Shown piece by piece: positions 1 to 10,774 of a DNA stretch of 64,000 bases (position 1 is the first letter of the stretch; each line of letters opens with the position of its first letter). The stretch comes from Trichomonas vaginalis G3 (Eukaryota > Parabasalia > Trichomonadida > Trichomonadidae). The notes under the pieces are model-generated. The model worked only from the letters and a program-made list of their open reading frames with translations. It ran no database searches and was not told the DNA's origin. A program made the translations under genes and the position numbers. The stretch lies in NCBI RefSeq assembly GCF_026262505.1, contig NC_067204.1:2761797-2825796 (forward strand), read 5' to 3'.

Positions 1-1
1 A

Positions 2-2521
2 AGTAAAAATAACGACGCAGCCATGCAAAAGGCAATGAAAAGCGCAGAATATATAAAAGCTAATAATGACTGGTTAGACGCCCAAGCCAACGCTAAAGCA
101 GCCCAACTTATAGGGTCAATAAGGACAAAAATACAAGCGGATGAAGACAGTTCAAATGAAGCTTTAATGAATGCTGACTTTAAGAACGCCTTCGAAGCTC
201 TTCATAGTAAGGTGAAACTAGTGAACGACTTCTCATCTGGAAAGAAACTGAAGTCTGAAGGTTTCGACAAAGAGTTAAGAGAAGTAGCACAAAATATGAC
301 GAAAATAACAGATGCAGCAACGAGACAGGCAGTTCAAAGTGCCTATGACGCCGTTAGAGCAACTGTTGTGGAAAGTCAAGAAAAAGAGTTACAACAGACC
401 AAAACAGACCTAGTAAATGCTTTCTTAAAAACGAAAAGTCAGGTAGGACATTATGCTGCAGATGGAACATATGTGCCAGCTGGTGGAACTTATATACCAG
501 CTGGTGGAACTTATATACTAGCTAGTGGAACTTATATACCACCAAACCCTCCAAGAGAAGCACCTGCACCAGGACTACCTAAAACATTTACATCGTCACA
601 TGGACACAGACACAGGCATGCACCAAAACCAACACAACAACAACCACAACCAGCACCACAACCAACAGTTCAAAACACTGCACCACAACCAACAGTTCAA
701 AACACTGCACCACAACCAACAGTTCAAAACACTGCACCACAACCAACAGTTCAAAACACTGCACCACAACCAACAGTTCAAAACACTGCACAGCAACAAC
801 CACAAACAGAGCAAGGACATAAAAGAAGTAGAGAACAAGGAAACCAAGAATTCTTAAAAATGCTTAAGGAAAATTATGGTTACCCAGATACTCTTGACTT
901 TAGTGACAGATATAAAGAAGCTATTAGAAAGTTCAAGGAAGGAAATACTGACCCGAACCTATTTAGCTTTATGGTTCAGCACCAAATGGGATATAATTTC
1001 AAACCTGGAAAATACAAGCTCGCTAAGGGATATGATTTAATAGCATATCATCCAAATGACATGAATGAATTTACTCCGAGATATTTGGTGTCAGAGATAA
1101 ATGATAATTCAACTATCTTCATGAAACGCGTAAAAAATAGAGACGGAACGAAAGAAGAAAGGGTTATGAATGCGGATGACTTAAATAGGGAACTTGTTAA
1201 AAACGGTCTCGGAATATATGAAATGCCAGCAGATGAGGTACAAGAAACTCCACAGGAAGAAGTTCAGATACAACCAGACATGGAAGAAATAGTTCAGCAA
1301 CAACAGCTAGAAGAGCCTGAAGGAAACAAACAAGTCCCTCCTTTGGAAACTAACTTCACAGAACTAGATGAAGATTTGGAACAGCCGAAAAATCTTGACC
1401 CTCAACAAGTGTATGCGGGGAATATGGAATCTTTCCAAGAGTCTAAGAAAAATTCGGCTGACATAGTAGAAGAATATCGAAAAATGTTCGCCGACATACA
1501 AAAGACTCCAACATCAGATGAAAATATTCAGCATAGAATGGAAGAACTGAAAGAAAGTGTACGCAAATACAACAATCCTTTTTACTTACGACCATATAAC
1601 GTTCAATCTTTGGCTGAACTCGGTGAAAATAAAAGGTTAAATTTCACCAAAACATATAGAAATGAAACATTGTTTAAAGTTCATTCAGAACCTAGCCAAT
1701 ATGGAAACAAACCTACTTTTGTTTCTGCAGACTATGGAACTACAATGAGATGGGGTCATAAAGCTAATCCGGATAGGTGGTTCATAAACTTACAACCACA
1801 ATTCCAAGAAGTTGTAGACGCAATGGAAGTGAATGGTGAACCAGATATAGCTGGTATTTTCAGCGCGGCTTTAATGCCATTGAAAGATATGAAACATGCA
1901 GATATTTTGGACCAGTATGAAATGAACATGGCTGATGGAAATATAACACCTGACGTTCTAGAACATTTATCTCAAAGAACTACACAGAACCATAGAGATG
2001 GTATATTTGGTGAAGAGTTTAGAAAGAAAGTTAGGGAGAGAGAAGGAAGAGAACCTATTGTACATGACCTTGCAAACGAAAGTTTGCAAAATGTCATAAA
2101 AACTTACTTTGCAGACAATGAACCGAGAAGGGATGAATATTTAAGAAAACTCAAATGGACAGTACCAAATGAAATGTTAGTATTGAAAAACATGTTCCTT
2201 GACAAAATAAAACCAACTACAGAAATAAATGACGCAAGACTGAAACATTGGGTAAAAGCTTTCCCATTCACAAAAGATATTATTGGTAACATGGAAAGAA
2301 AACCAGAATGGCTACAAAAACATATATTTGGAAACGAGCTTATTCCATATGGACAAGCTCTGTTTGAAGAGCTTGAACCGGAAACTCAGGAAAGAGTCAT
2401 GCAAACAATACGCGAAGACTCAAATACAAACTATGACAAAATCTTTCTAGGATATAGGTTACCTGAGATGGGCGACCAGAGCCAAAGGCAAAAAGGACAT
2501 GGGAAATTTACAACATACTAG
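2..2521 (+). CDS. Large Polinton protein of unknown role, 5' partial, repeat-rich middle
   Basis: The reading frame is open from the window edge; the first ATG is at 23 (832 residues), but with no stop upstream the true start may lie outside. The N-terminal 140 residues look helical. Residues about 150-180 hold short GGTYIPA-like repeats. Residues about 210-260 are Pro/Gln-rich with five copies of PQPTVQNTA encoded by a 27-bp tandem repeat. A glutamate/glutamine-rich stretch follows, then about 330 residues of globular character. No family was recognised. The position just before the capsid gene and the low-complexity linkers suggest a virion or core protein, which is inference. Confidence 0.6.
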   Translation, partial: SKNNDAAMQKAMKSAEYIKANNDWLDAQANAKAAQLIGSIRTKIQADEDSSNEALMNADFKNAFEALHSKVKLVNDFSSGKKLKSEGFDKELREVAQNMTKITDAATRQAVQSAYDAVRATVVESQEKELQQTKTDLVNAFLKTKSQVGHYAADGTYVPAGGTYIPAGGTYILASGTYIPPNPPREAPAPGLPKTFTSSHGHRHRHAPKPTQQQPQPAPQPTVQNTAPQPTVQNTAPQPTVQNTAPQPTVQNTAPQPTVQNTAQQQPQTEQGHKRSREQGNQEFLKMLKENYGYPDTLDFSDRYKEAIRKFKEGNTDPNLFSFMVQHQMGYNFKPGKYKLAKGYDLIAYHPNDMNEFTPRYLVSEINDNSTIFMKRVKNRDGTKEERVMNADDLNRELVKNGLGIYEMPADEVQETPQEEVQIQPDMEEIVQQQQLEEPEGNKQVPPLETNFTELDEDLEQPKNLDPQQVYAGNMESFQESKKNSADIVEEYRKMFADIQKTPTSDENIQHRMEELKESVRKYNNPFYLRPYNVQSLAELGENKRLNFTKTYRNETLFKVHSEPSQYGNKPTFVSADYGTTMRWGHKANPDRWFINLQPQFQEVVDAMEVNGEPDIAGIFSAALMPLKDMKHADILDQYEMNMADGNITPDVLEHLSQRTTQNHRDGIFGEEFRKKVREREGREPIVHDLANESLQNVIKTYFADNEPRRDEYLRKLKWTVPNEMLVLKNMFLDKIKPTTEINDARLKHWVKAFPFTKDIIGNMERKPEWLQKHIFGNELIPYGQALFEELEPETQERVMQTIREDSNTNYDKIFLGYRLPEMGDQSQRQKGHGKFTTY

Positions 2522-2538
2522 GTGAACATGAGGCAAAG

Positions 2539-4369
2539 ATGCAACAACTTGAAGCAGAGGGCAAGTTACCAAAAGCGACACCAAAGAAGAAGAGAAGAGT
2601 AGAACAAAGTGAAAGTAGTGAAGAAGTAACTTCATCTAGTGAAAGTAGTGGCAATGAAGGAAAAAGAAGAGTTAAAAACTCAGTCAGGAAGAAAGTAAAG
2701 CTTGGTCGAGTGGGTTCTATTATGACACATAAATCCAACTATTCTATATTTTTACCATATGAAATGTACGCCGCTCAGAATATAACGCCAACAGTTTTGG
2801 ATGCCATGAACGGAAATGTTTCCGAATGGTATAACGAATGCGACAATGCCATTAGAAGGTCAGAAATAGTTCCTGGAACTTACGAATATACAACTGCTGT
2901 TTCTTATGGAAACGTAGGTGAGTTTGGAGAAGGTTCTTCAACAACAGTAGATATTGCTTGCGACAGGTTTCATATTATTTCTATTGACAACTCATTCTTA
3001 TACGTGGAACAAGACATTGAAATAAAACCTTCTGCCAAGTTGTCTGACAAGAAAGGTTGCAATGGAATTTTCTATGTCGGATACCAATATGCTCCAGAAG
3101 TTTTCATGGGATATAAGATATATTCTAACTCTGACTTAGTTCAAACAGTAACATGGGCAAACTATGAATGGTTCGCTTTGAGAAACTCAGTACAACCACA
3201 AGCTAGAGAACAAACAGACCAGTATGCAAATATTGAGAAAATAAGAAGACTTGACCCTAACGTTCCAGGAGTTTATGTTAACCTTTCTGGTTCAGATGGA
3301 ACTGCTGCCACTAAAGTAAAACTGAAACTTAGAGTTCCTTTGTCATCTTTCCTCATCTTCAGGTTTTTAAGATACTTGCCAAACTGGGCAGGAAAAATTT
3401 CTATTGAACTTACTCCAAGCAAAAATAACTTAGTCATTGCACCAACACAAGACCCATTCACTCTTACAGACGTAATGGGAACAAATCAAACGTCATTCGC
3501 CGAATTTTGCAAAGACAAAGTTGACTTAGACTTTGGTTTCTCAAACTTCAACAATGAAGTAAACTATATTTCAATGCTGCTGGAACTGCTTGGGACCCAG
3601 TTAAGTTCACATGCGAAAAATTTGAATGCAAGAGAATAGAAAGCAGACTTGCAGTCTATATGTTGGACCCAGATATTTCAAATGCTTTAGCTGCCAAATA
3701 TATTGCAGTTCCACTTATGTTCCCTATACACCAAATATCTGTCAAAGACTTTGCAGGTGAAGTTGGAAACCAAAGTGCTGACCCAGGTGCAAGAACAGAT
3801 ATTGCTTTAACAACTGCAATGAAACATGCAGATACTATGTTTGTACTGTTCAGACGAACTATAAATGACTATTCTTGTTTCTACAACCCGGTATTAAATA
3901 TCATATAAACATAGATGGCAAATATTATCCAAGAGAAGAATATTCTACAGTTGAGGATATGAGGTCATACAACTTGACATTAGATGCTATGAACTTTAAC
4001 AACAACTTCACAACAACCATAAACCCTGAAATGCAAAGTTCTATTATGCCATATGTGAAAGTATGGACTCATACAGGAGGTCAAAAAACTCAATATACAA
4101 ATGGAGACCGTTCAAACTTTTGGCTTGGCATGGCATTTCCATGGCTCAGAAGACTTTATGGTGGTATTTCAACTGTTGGTACTGTACAAATACAATATAC
4201 TGGTGACAGAGACGGTCCAGATGAACTGAGAGCAAAGAAGTTTACAAAACCAATAGCACTTTTCACGGAAGATGCTCTTTTGAAGATTCGTTCGATGAAA
4301 CCTGCTGGGGCTCCTCAGATTGGCATAACGACAGCTTCCATCGAGCAGATTTTGGCAGCAGGTCAGTAA
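2539..4369 (+). pseudogene. Polinton major capsid protein-like gene, broken
   Basis: Probable double jelly-roll major capsid protein, the shell subunit of Polinton particles. The call rests on length, beta-rich composition, position next to other virion-type genes, and segments such as FLIFRFLRYLPNW in the middle and FPWLRRLYGG near the C-terminus, which fit capsid beta-sandwich repeats. The first 55-60 codons encode a very basic, serine-rich tract with an SV40-like nuclear signal (PKKKRRVE) and may not belong to the capsid; an ATG at 2722 is a likelier capsid start. The gene carries about two breaks. The family assignment is by eye; a structure-based search would settle it. Confidence 0.6.
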
Positions 4370-4679
4370 GTTGTTCTTGAACTGACTTCTCTCCGTCAAA
4401 TATTGACAGTACGCCAGTTTTGACAAATATTGTAGATAAACTTTTCCTTTAGAAATATCTGTAAGTTTTGTTGTTATATTTTTGTCAACGTCAAGAACTT
4501 TCACCATTTCAGTTATACCAACTTTCTTTGCTTTATGGAAATATTTTGGTTCAGCAAATATTGCTATTCTATAACATTTACCATTGTTTGTATAAAGAAC
4601 TATTCTGTCAATGTATTTGTATTGTTTGTGTGTAAACTTTGTTCTGCTTCAATTCGAAGAGATACTCGAATACGTCCAT
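4370..4679 (-). pseudogene. Small unknown Polinton gene, broken
   Basis: Coding-like stretch on the minus strand, convergent with the capsid gene and divergent from the gene at 4698. Its likely start (ATG at 4679) is separated from the divergent ATG by only 18 bp. Visible segments are lysine-rich and resemble a small globular protein, but no family was recognised. It carries a few breaks. Confidence 0.4.
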
Positions 4680-4697
4680 CTTTTTATCTAAAGTAAA
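4680..4697. promoter_or_regulatory. 18-bp bidirectional Polinton promoter
   Basis: The complete space between two divergent start codons, reading CTTTTTATCTAAAGTAAA. It carries the TTTTATC core also found at 49387-49404 and 52164-52179. Promoter function is inferred from position and recurrence. Confidence 0.5.
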
Positions 4698-5276
4698 ATG
4701 TCATTTCCGAAAAATAGAAGCGTAAGTGTTTCAAAAGGTTTAATGGCGGTGGCAGATGTGAAGTTAAATTCACCAACTCAAACAAACAGTCAAAGTGTTA
4801 TTGTCAATGCAAAGACAGAGATGTTGAAGTGGGGAAACCATACGAAGACGAAGATGGTATAACAATTGTTCTGTAAAAGAACAACCAACATATCCTGAAG
4901 TTAGCAGAGACTTAAGTTCTGTTGCAGATATTCGAAACGACTACCAACAACTGAAAGACAACTTCAAACTCAGGAGAAGATTTGTCAAGCTTTAAGTTAA
5001 TGTTAAACTTGGTCGAACACAACCCTGTAAAAGTGAACTCATATGTCATTGCACCTCATGAAGTCTTGAAAAACTATTGAAACTTTTGACAGAGGCAGAC
5101 GATATAAACATCAAAGAAATAGAACCGACATTAGTTGCTGTGGTGTTTCATATAATGTCATTGACAAGATATACGTTATGAAAGGAGGTGAAACGTTGAA
5201 CTTAAAGTATAGTTTCCCAGACGTCATAAAAATATTTGACGACCACAACATTTCATTAAAATTTATTGCTAAGTAA
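4698..5276 (+). pseudogene. Unknown Polinton gene, broken
   Basis: Coding-like region of about 190 codons starting with MSFPKNRSVSVSK and ending close to the next start at 5279. Composition suggests a soluble protein. No recognisable domain. Several breaks interrupt it. It sits in the plus-strand block of capsid, helicase and ATPase genes, so a virion or replication role is possible but not shown. Confidence 0.4.
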
Positions 5277-5278
5277 AA

Positions 5279-5508
5279 ATGTCAAAACTTCTTGAAAGAT
5301 GTTTGAAGAAAAATAATATAGACTTTATTTATGTAAAGGACTTTACACACTTTTGAACGATATGAAAGACCCTGTTTTGTTTGTTCGTGTAGACAAAGGA
5401 AAGTTCTATGTCTTTACAAAATATTTGAACTTCTTAGACAGAGAACTTCAAGAAACGCCATGTGAAAGTTTAGATGAAGTTCTTCTCCACTTTCAGAAAA
5501 ACTTTTAA
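5279..5508 (+). pseudogene. Small unknown Polinton gene, broken
   Basis: About 75 codons beginning MSKLLERCLKKNN, rich in charged residues, placed 2 bp after the upstream gene and 10 bp before the next. The tight spacing fits the compact gene order of the element. It is broken about once. No family recognised. Confidence 0.35.
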
Positions 5509-5518
5509 ATATATATAA

Positions 5519-6325
5519 ATGGCAGAAGATATAATGGTTTATACTATTACGACTAAAAACCCTGAGTCATATAATTCTATAACAACAAACTTACAAAGTC
5601 CTCAAGGACGGTATTGTAAACTAACTTTAAACACAATGACGACTAAAGCCTGTTTTGCTCTTTTGACACCAGAAGACTTTATTGTTGTGAATGGTAAAAA
5701 ATACTCCTTTGAAGATACTTACTCAGATATACCACCAACAGGTTTTGTTGACTTATTTAATACTTTAAGTACGGTGTAACATGTGCTGCAACTAGAGCAG
5801 GTTTCATTATGTTTGGATGTCCGACTGAGTTTACTATAAACAATATGAGCTATAATACAAAACTTATATCTGGTTTTTACTACCAACAGTTTTATAACAG
5901 GAAAAGGTGTCATACAAGGAATGTCTGTTCCATTGACTTTAAAGCACACCAATCTTATATATTGTTTCAAACTTAGGTTCAAAGTGTTATTCGAATGTCG
6001 ACAGAAACTACTATGACCAAAAGATACTTATGCGTATAAACAATACTTTCTCTGCTGGTTTGCCTATTGTTCATTCGAATGCAGAATTTTCAACCTTAGT
6101 GAACTCAAACACTTTGGCAAGTATAACGTTGACATTAGTTGACGCAAACTTTGTTCCTGTAAAACTTTTTATGTTCCTATGTATTTGTCAATGACGGCAG
6201 AAAGTTTCGAATTGGAAGATGCAACTGGTGAAAGTATTGTATTACAAGAACAACTTCAACAACAAATAGCTCAAGAACAACAAATGCAACAAATGGAACA
6301 AATGCAACAACAAAGTCAAGAATAA
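5519..6325 (+). pseudogene. Probable minor capsid (penton-type) protein gene, broken
   Basis: About 268 codons. The body has alternating hydrophobic/polar segments typical of a beta-sandwich, including a segment near the C-terminus (LTLVDANFVPVKLF) that resembles the closing strands of Polinton penton-type single jelly-roll proteins. The tail is almost pure Gln/Met/Glu. The start ATG follows an AT-rich TTTTAAATATATATAA box. Placement two genes downstream of the major capsid gene agrees with a virion role. A few breaks. The capsid call is moderate; an unrelated structural protein remains possible. Confidence 0.45.
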
Positions 6326-6356
6326 AAAAAAATATTTTTTTTTATTTTTATAAAAA

Positions 6357-7581
6357 TGTACAGAATAGATGTTTCAGATTTTTATGACTTCCAAGCATTC
6401 AGAAATATGTGTCCATTTCGAGACTATAACAAAGCAGTCGAGAATTTGAAACGTTTAGTCATTATGTCGACTCTGCCCCAGAATGTTATGTTATGAAAGA
6501 ATGGGATGTTGTCTTTAAACAACCTAAAGCGACAATAGTTTCAGAACAAGAATGTAAACAGAAACTTAAGAAAATAAAAGTCGTACAAGTTGGCATGAAG
6601 ATGTTAGATGCTTGGGATATTCTTATTGTCAAAGTTAGAATTTTTCAGTTCGAGGTATAAAGTTCTATACACCTTCTCCAAACTTCATTCTATCTTCACT
6701 GGATATAAATACGAACAAGTAGAATGGAAACACAGTATTATAAAGCTTGGTTAGACCATGTCAAAGAAATTATATGCAATGGAAACGAAAAGGTTTATGT
6801 ATCTTATGTTGGTTTGCAAACATCTTACAACATCCAAGTGCAAAAATGAAACTGCTCTCATTATAATTGGAAACAAGGAACTGGTAAGAACACATTCTTT
6901 ACAGATATTTGTGCAAACTGTTAGAAGGTTATTCGAATCCGAATATGACAAACTTAGAAACATCTGTGGCAGTTTAACTCCTCAATAGAGAATATGAAAC
7001 TTATAGTTTGCAATGAACTTCAAAGTATAGATACAACAAAAGTTTTGAACTCAGATGCTTTGAAGAGTCTTATAACAGACAAAGTTGGAGTTGTTGAAAA
7101 GAATATAAAGACCAAAGAGTTTGTGAAAATGTTGCAAACTCATTATGGTTTCAAACAATGCTGTTCGATGAAGTTAGAAAGTTCTGACAGAAGATATGTA
7201 GTTGTCAGAACGTCAGAAGCTCATATGCAAGATACAGAATATTTTGACGACTTAGCAGAACTTTGACATCTGACTTTTACAACCACTTGTTCTCATATTT
7301 CATGACATTAGATATTTCTAAGTTCAATCCAAGACAAATTCCACATACCGAAGAGAGACAAACATTGTTAGAAGCAAACAAGAGTGTATATGAACTGTTC
7401 ATAGATGAAACTGACTTTGAGTGTTTTAGATGAAAGGTCATTGTACGATTCGTATAAACAATATTGTCAAGAATATGGTTATATGACAGCGTCTAAACGA
7501 ACATTCTTGCAAATGTCAAAAGTCTTTTAGATGTTCAGAATGGTGTATATACAAAGAAAAATTTTTCTGAGTAAATTTTAA
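6357..7581 (+). pseudogene. SF3/D5-like helicase gene of the Polinton, broken
   Basis: A P-loop of superfamily-3 type (QGTGKNT) is readable near 6885, preceded by a hydrophobic strand. Further on (from 6994) the frame shows KLIVCNELQ, a Walker B-like strand ending in acidic residues, and SSDRRYVVV near 7180, which fits SF3 motif C/sensor. SF3 helicases unwind DNA during virus-type replication and occur in poxvirus D5 and virophages. The gene is heavily broken (about five or more breaks). The call rests on these motifs and their order. Confidence 0.55.
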
Positions 7582-7611
7582 AAAAAAATATTTTTTTATC
7601 CGATAGAAAAG

Positions 7612-8029
7612 ATGGCAAAATTCATTCAGTAAACAAGTACATGTCGGAATTAAAGAAGAAACTAGACCCATTCACATATTTGAATGTTTACTTCTACCAT
7701 TTTGAAAAGTCTTCATTCAGCAAAGTTTGGAACATCGAACCAGTTAAGTTTGCTATTGTGACTAAAAATGGTGCGAAATTTGAAAGACTTAGACATAGAA
7801 GGTTTGTTAGCAGTCAAAGAAAGTTTTGACAGAAGGTTCTCAAACTTAAAGAAGGCAAAAGCATACAAACTTGTTATACTTATGAACCAAAGAAAGCAGA
7901 CGACTATGAATATTATGAGTCTAAAGTTGTAGAAGTTCAAGGTAAATTGGGTAAAAAGATTTTAGAGTCTAAGCCAGTGTTACTCCTAAAGAGGAAGAGA
8001 ACATTGACATTGACCCAGAAATGTTCTAA
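7612..8029 (+). pseudogene. Unknown Polinton gene, broken
   Basis: About 135 codons with MSELKKKLDPFTYLNVYFYHF near the front and an acidic C-terminus. The upstream box reads TTTTTTTATCCGATAGAAAAG, matching the TTTATC promoter core of other element genes. No family recognised. A few breaks. Confidence 0.4.
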
Positions 8030-8044
8030 AATAAAATTTTATTT

Positions 8045-8495
8045 TTACATGTCAAATTTCTTTTTCTCTGGAACTGGTTCAGGTTCTTTCTTCTCTTCTT
8101 CTACTTTCTTTCTTTCTTTTCTCTCTTCTTCTTTTCTGGTGGAGTTATGTCAAATTTGGCGCAACATATTTATGTAAAAGTTCTTTGTCCTTTAATAGCT
8201 CATCTATTCTGTTTTCTATTTCATCTTCAAGAACAGCGCATGTGTCTTCTTTGCATTCTAAGAACTTTTGTTGGACTTCATCTTTCCAATCGGTGTCATC
8301 TCTGTCAACAAGTCTGTCATTGACAAATTTTAAGACTGCTCTGCTTAATGTTTTATGGTTCTTGTCATATTCCCAGAACAGAACTTTAGAACAAATTCAC
8401 CTTTCTTGTTTACACTATGTAAGATTTTATGGTCGACAGATGTTTTTGCTGTCGAAAAGTTTGTCTCGAATATAGATAGCGAAATCGCTAGACAT
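8045..8495 (-). pseudogene. Small charged Polinton protein gene, broken
   Basis: A minus-strand coding-like region between two plus-strand genes, divergent from the packaging ATPase with 35 bp between the start codons. The C-terminal third is a long Lys/Glu/Pro tract (KKREKKERKK and similar). This could be a DNA- or protein-binding tail. Broken. No family recognised. Confidence 0.4.
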
Positions 8496-8530
8496 TTTCT
8501 AAAAGATAAAAATTTTAATTTTTCTAAAAT

Positions 8531-9400
8531 ATGTTAGAAAAAAGTTTGCTGACATTGACAAGAAATTTGAGAATGTTTTAAACAAGAACAAGAGGAAGTT
8601 AGAAAATGCTCAGATAAAACCTATACATGACAAGTTCTTATTTGCTCAGAATGGTATAACAGGTCTAATTGCACCACCTGGGTCGGGTAAACTTTCACTT
8701 ATCTTAAAATGGCTGCACAACAACAAGAACTAGATGAGAAGAACCCATTCTATGAGTTAGTTGTCATTTGTAGTACTTCTGGTCAATTTGACCAAACCGT
8801 CAATTCGTTCAAAGATATTATAAAGAAGTCTAAGTTAGTATGTATAAAAGACTCTGAGTTGTTAGATTGGATAAAGAAGTACCAAAGAAGAGTTTTGAAG
8901 TATAATGCTATAAATGAGTATATAAATTCTAAGTTAAAGACCCAAATGAGGAAATGCAGAGATATTAGACAAACACCACTTCAGAAACAAACAGAAAGAG
9001 ATAGAATACATTTCGAAGAAATTGCAATCTTACGATTGGAAGACTTACCCTCATAGATGTCTTCTTATCTTAGATGATTTCGCTTCTCATCCTTTGTTAA
9101 AGAACAGAGAACAAGATATGTGTCGAATTCTTAAGAAGCTCAGACACTTTAACATCTCAGTGTCATTTGTGTACAGACAGCAAAGAGTTTAAGTAAGGAT
9201 GTTAAAAGAATACTTACTGACATTATACTTTTCCCCGGATTGTCCGAAGACGATTTCATGGAACTTATGAAAGAGTCCATGGCAGGTAAGTTTGACAGAC
9301 ATGAACTATGGAGAAGTACAAAGTCATACAAGACCCTCATACTTCTTTCAGAATTCATATCTACGCAAACAAAGTTCAAATTGTAAAAAGTCAAGCTTGA
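8531..9400 (+). pseudogene. Polinton genome-packaging ATPase (FtsK/HerA, A32-like), broken
   Basis: Walker A is readable as GLIAPPGSGK near 8670-8700 and Walker B as LLILDDFASH near 9060-9080, followed by KKLRHFNISVSFVYRQ, a typical sensor region of poxvirus A32-like packaging ATPases. These enzymes pump DNA into preformed capsids. The stop codon lies inside an 18-bp sequence (9388-9405) that is repeated at 9859. The gene carries several breaks. The same gene occurs as a 3' remnant in element B (60405-60686). Confidence 0.75.
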
Positions 9401-9876
9401 AAAATCTAAGTGTTTAGTCTTAGTAAGTAAGTCTGTTGTGGTGCTGGGGCTGTCGGTTCTCTGGCTTTGGAAGGCATTCAGGAAGAGGGACGTGAGACAT
9501 TCGTTTGTGTCCTGTCGGAAGGAAGAACTTTTCCAGTTGTCGGGAAAAACTTTTCCTGTCGGAAGGAAAAATTTTTTCTGTTGGAAGGAAAAACTTTTCC
9601 TGAAGTTCGACCAAAAAGTTCTCAATTTTCGAAAATTTGAATGGTTTACGACGGACAACTGGAAAATTTTTCTTGTCGTCGGAAAAATTTTTTCTGTCGG
9701 AAGGAAATTTTTTTCCAGTTGTCGGGAAAATATTTTTCTGTCGGAAGGAATTTTTTTTCCAGTTGTCGGGAAAATATTTTCCTGTCGGATGGAAGGACTC
9801 GGAATGCCAGAAGGATTTGACGAGGCAATTTACTTTATAGAGCTACCTGAGCCATCTGAAGTCAAGCTTGAAAAAT
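9388..9876. repeat. 471-bp module bounded by 18-bp direct repeats, with 22-bp repeat core
   Basis: AAGTCAAGCTTGAAAAAT stands at 9388-9405 and again at 9859-9876. Element B has only one copy (60400-60417) and lacks the material between, so this is a filled site against an empty site. The inside (about 9510-9800) is a run of roughly 22-bp units alternating GGAAAAACTTTTCC-like and CTGTCGGAAGG-like pieces, which appears inverted in element B at 54838-55165. Because 22 is not a multiple of three, the overlapping ORFs on both strands are not taken as genes. The module ends with a short stretch shared with 54838-54890. Confidence 0.7.
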
Positions 9877-9887
9877 AAATGGCTCAT

Positions 9888-10694
9888 CTACTCTACTTGT
9901 TTGAAGTTGTCAAAATACTCTGTTATTTTTTCCTTTAACAATGACAAATCTTCTTTGAATGTAAGTATTGTACAACCTTTAATATCATAGTGTGTTTGAG
10001 GTAACGTATCTTGAACTATTTGTTTCACATCTTCATTCGGTGTCATTGAAATCGGTAAGTTTTCGCGATAGAACCAATTTCTGTCAGATTTGTAAATCTT
10101 AGCAAGGTCGTAAAAGCTTTTGTTGTTTCTTCTGACTAAATGCAACATAACCATATCTCTGTCTTCTTCATTTTCCATCTCTTCAGTATAAATCATATAC
10201 TTATAGTTCTTTTCCTTTCCTTTTGGTACCGAACGTGGTATTCTTTTCTGAATGCTTTTGTCTTTTGCTTCAAGCTTGTTCTCTAGCTCTTCACGTTCTT
10301 GTCTATGAATTTCATCTAACATCATGAAAATATAACAAGCATAACGAGGTGAAGCCCACATTGCTACGGCATTTACTAAAAGTCTATGAACATAATATCC
10401 TCTCAAACCAGGAGCCAAATTCTTGCGATTTTCGTACGGAATCTCTACCCTCGGTTTTCCTCGGGTAGCAAACATATGAGGAAATTCTTCTAAAAGTTCT
10501 TTTGTCTGTTGGTTTTCAAACCAATGATATGCTTGCTTTGTAGAACGAAGAGCGTTCAAAATACTTTGCATTTGGTACATATCGTCTTTGACCGAACGAA
10601 TGAGACGTAACTGTTTGTTAAACTGAACCCACTCATATTCTTCATTTATGGCTTCATGAACGATAGCAGTTGTTGTGTTCTCTGATGTTGACAT
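9888..10694 (-). CDS. KilA-N/Bro-like DNA-binding protein
   Basis: 268 residues from ATG at 10694 (MSTSENTTT); an upstream TTG extension exists but the ATG has its homologue in element B. Residues about 15-150 form a KilA-N-type domain, with the signature YYVHRLLVNAVAMWASP. A charged coiled linker (about 150-175) follows. The C-terminal part (about 175-265) resembles the DUF3627-like domain often paired with KilA-N in large DNA viruses. Such proteins bind DNA and probably regulate viral or host genes. The gene is whole here. Its product is nuclear by inference. It lies tail-to-tail with the ATPase and its start faces repeat arrays at 10775-11520. Confidence 0.75.
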   Translation of the reverse strand: MSTSENTTTAIVHEAINEEYEWVQFNKQLRLIRSVKDDMYQMQSILNALRSTKQAYHWFENQQTKELLEEFPHMFATRGKPRVEIPYENRKNLAPGLRGYYVHRLLVNAVAMWASPRYACYIFMMLDEIHRQEREELENKLEAKDKSIQKRIPRSVPKGKEKNYKYMIYTEEMENEEDRDMVMLHLVRRNNKSFYDLAKIYKSDRNWFYRENLPISMTPNEDVKQIVQDTLPQTHYDIKGCTILTFKEDLSLLKEKITEYFDNFKQVE

Positions 10695-10774
10695 ATCTGT
10701 CCTTACATACAAAATAAAAAAATAAATAAAAATAAAACTAACTTTATTTTTTCTATCTTAAGGAAATTCATGAT

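Noticed and set aside
525-857. ORFs in other frames and on the minus strand over the PQPTVQNTA repeats
   Set aside because: They are shadows of a 27-bp tandem repeat inside a long coding frame and give pure repeat proteins.
9420-9840. Several overlapping ORFs rich in Phe, Lys and Ser on both strands
   Set aside because: They run through 22-bp repeats that shift frame with each unit; no non-repetitive conserved protein results.
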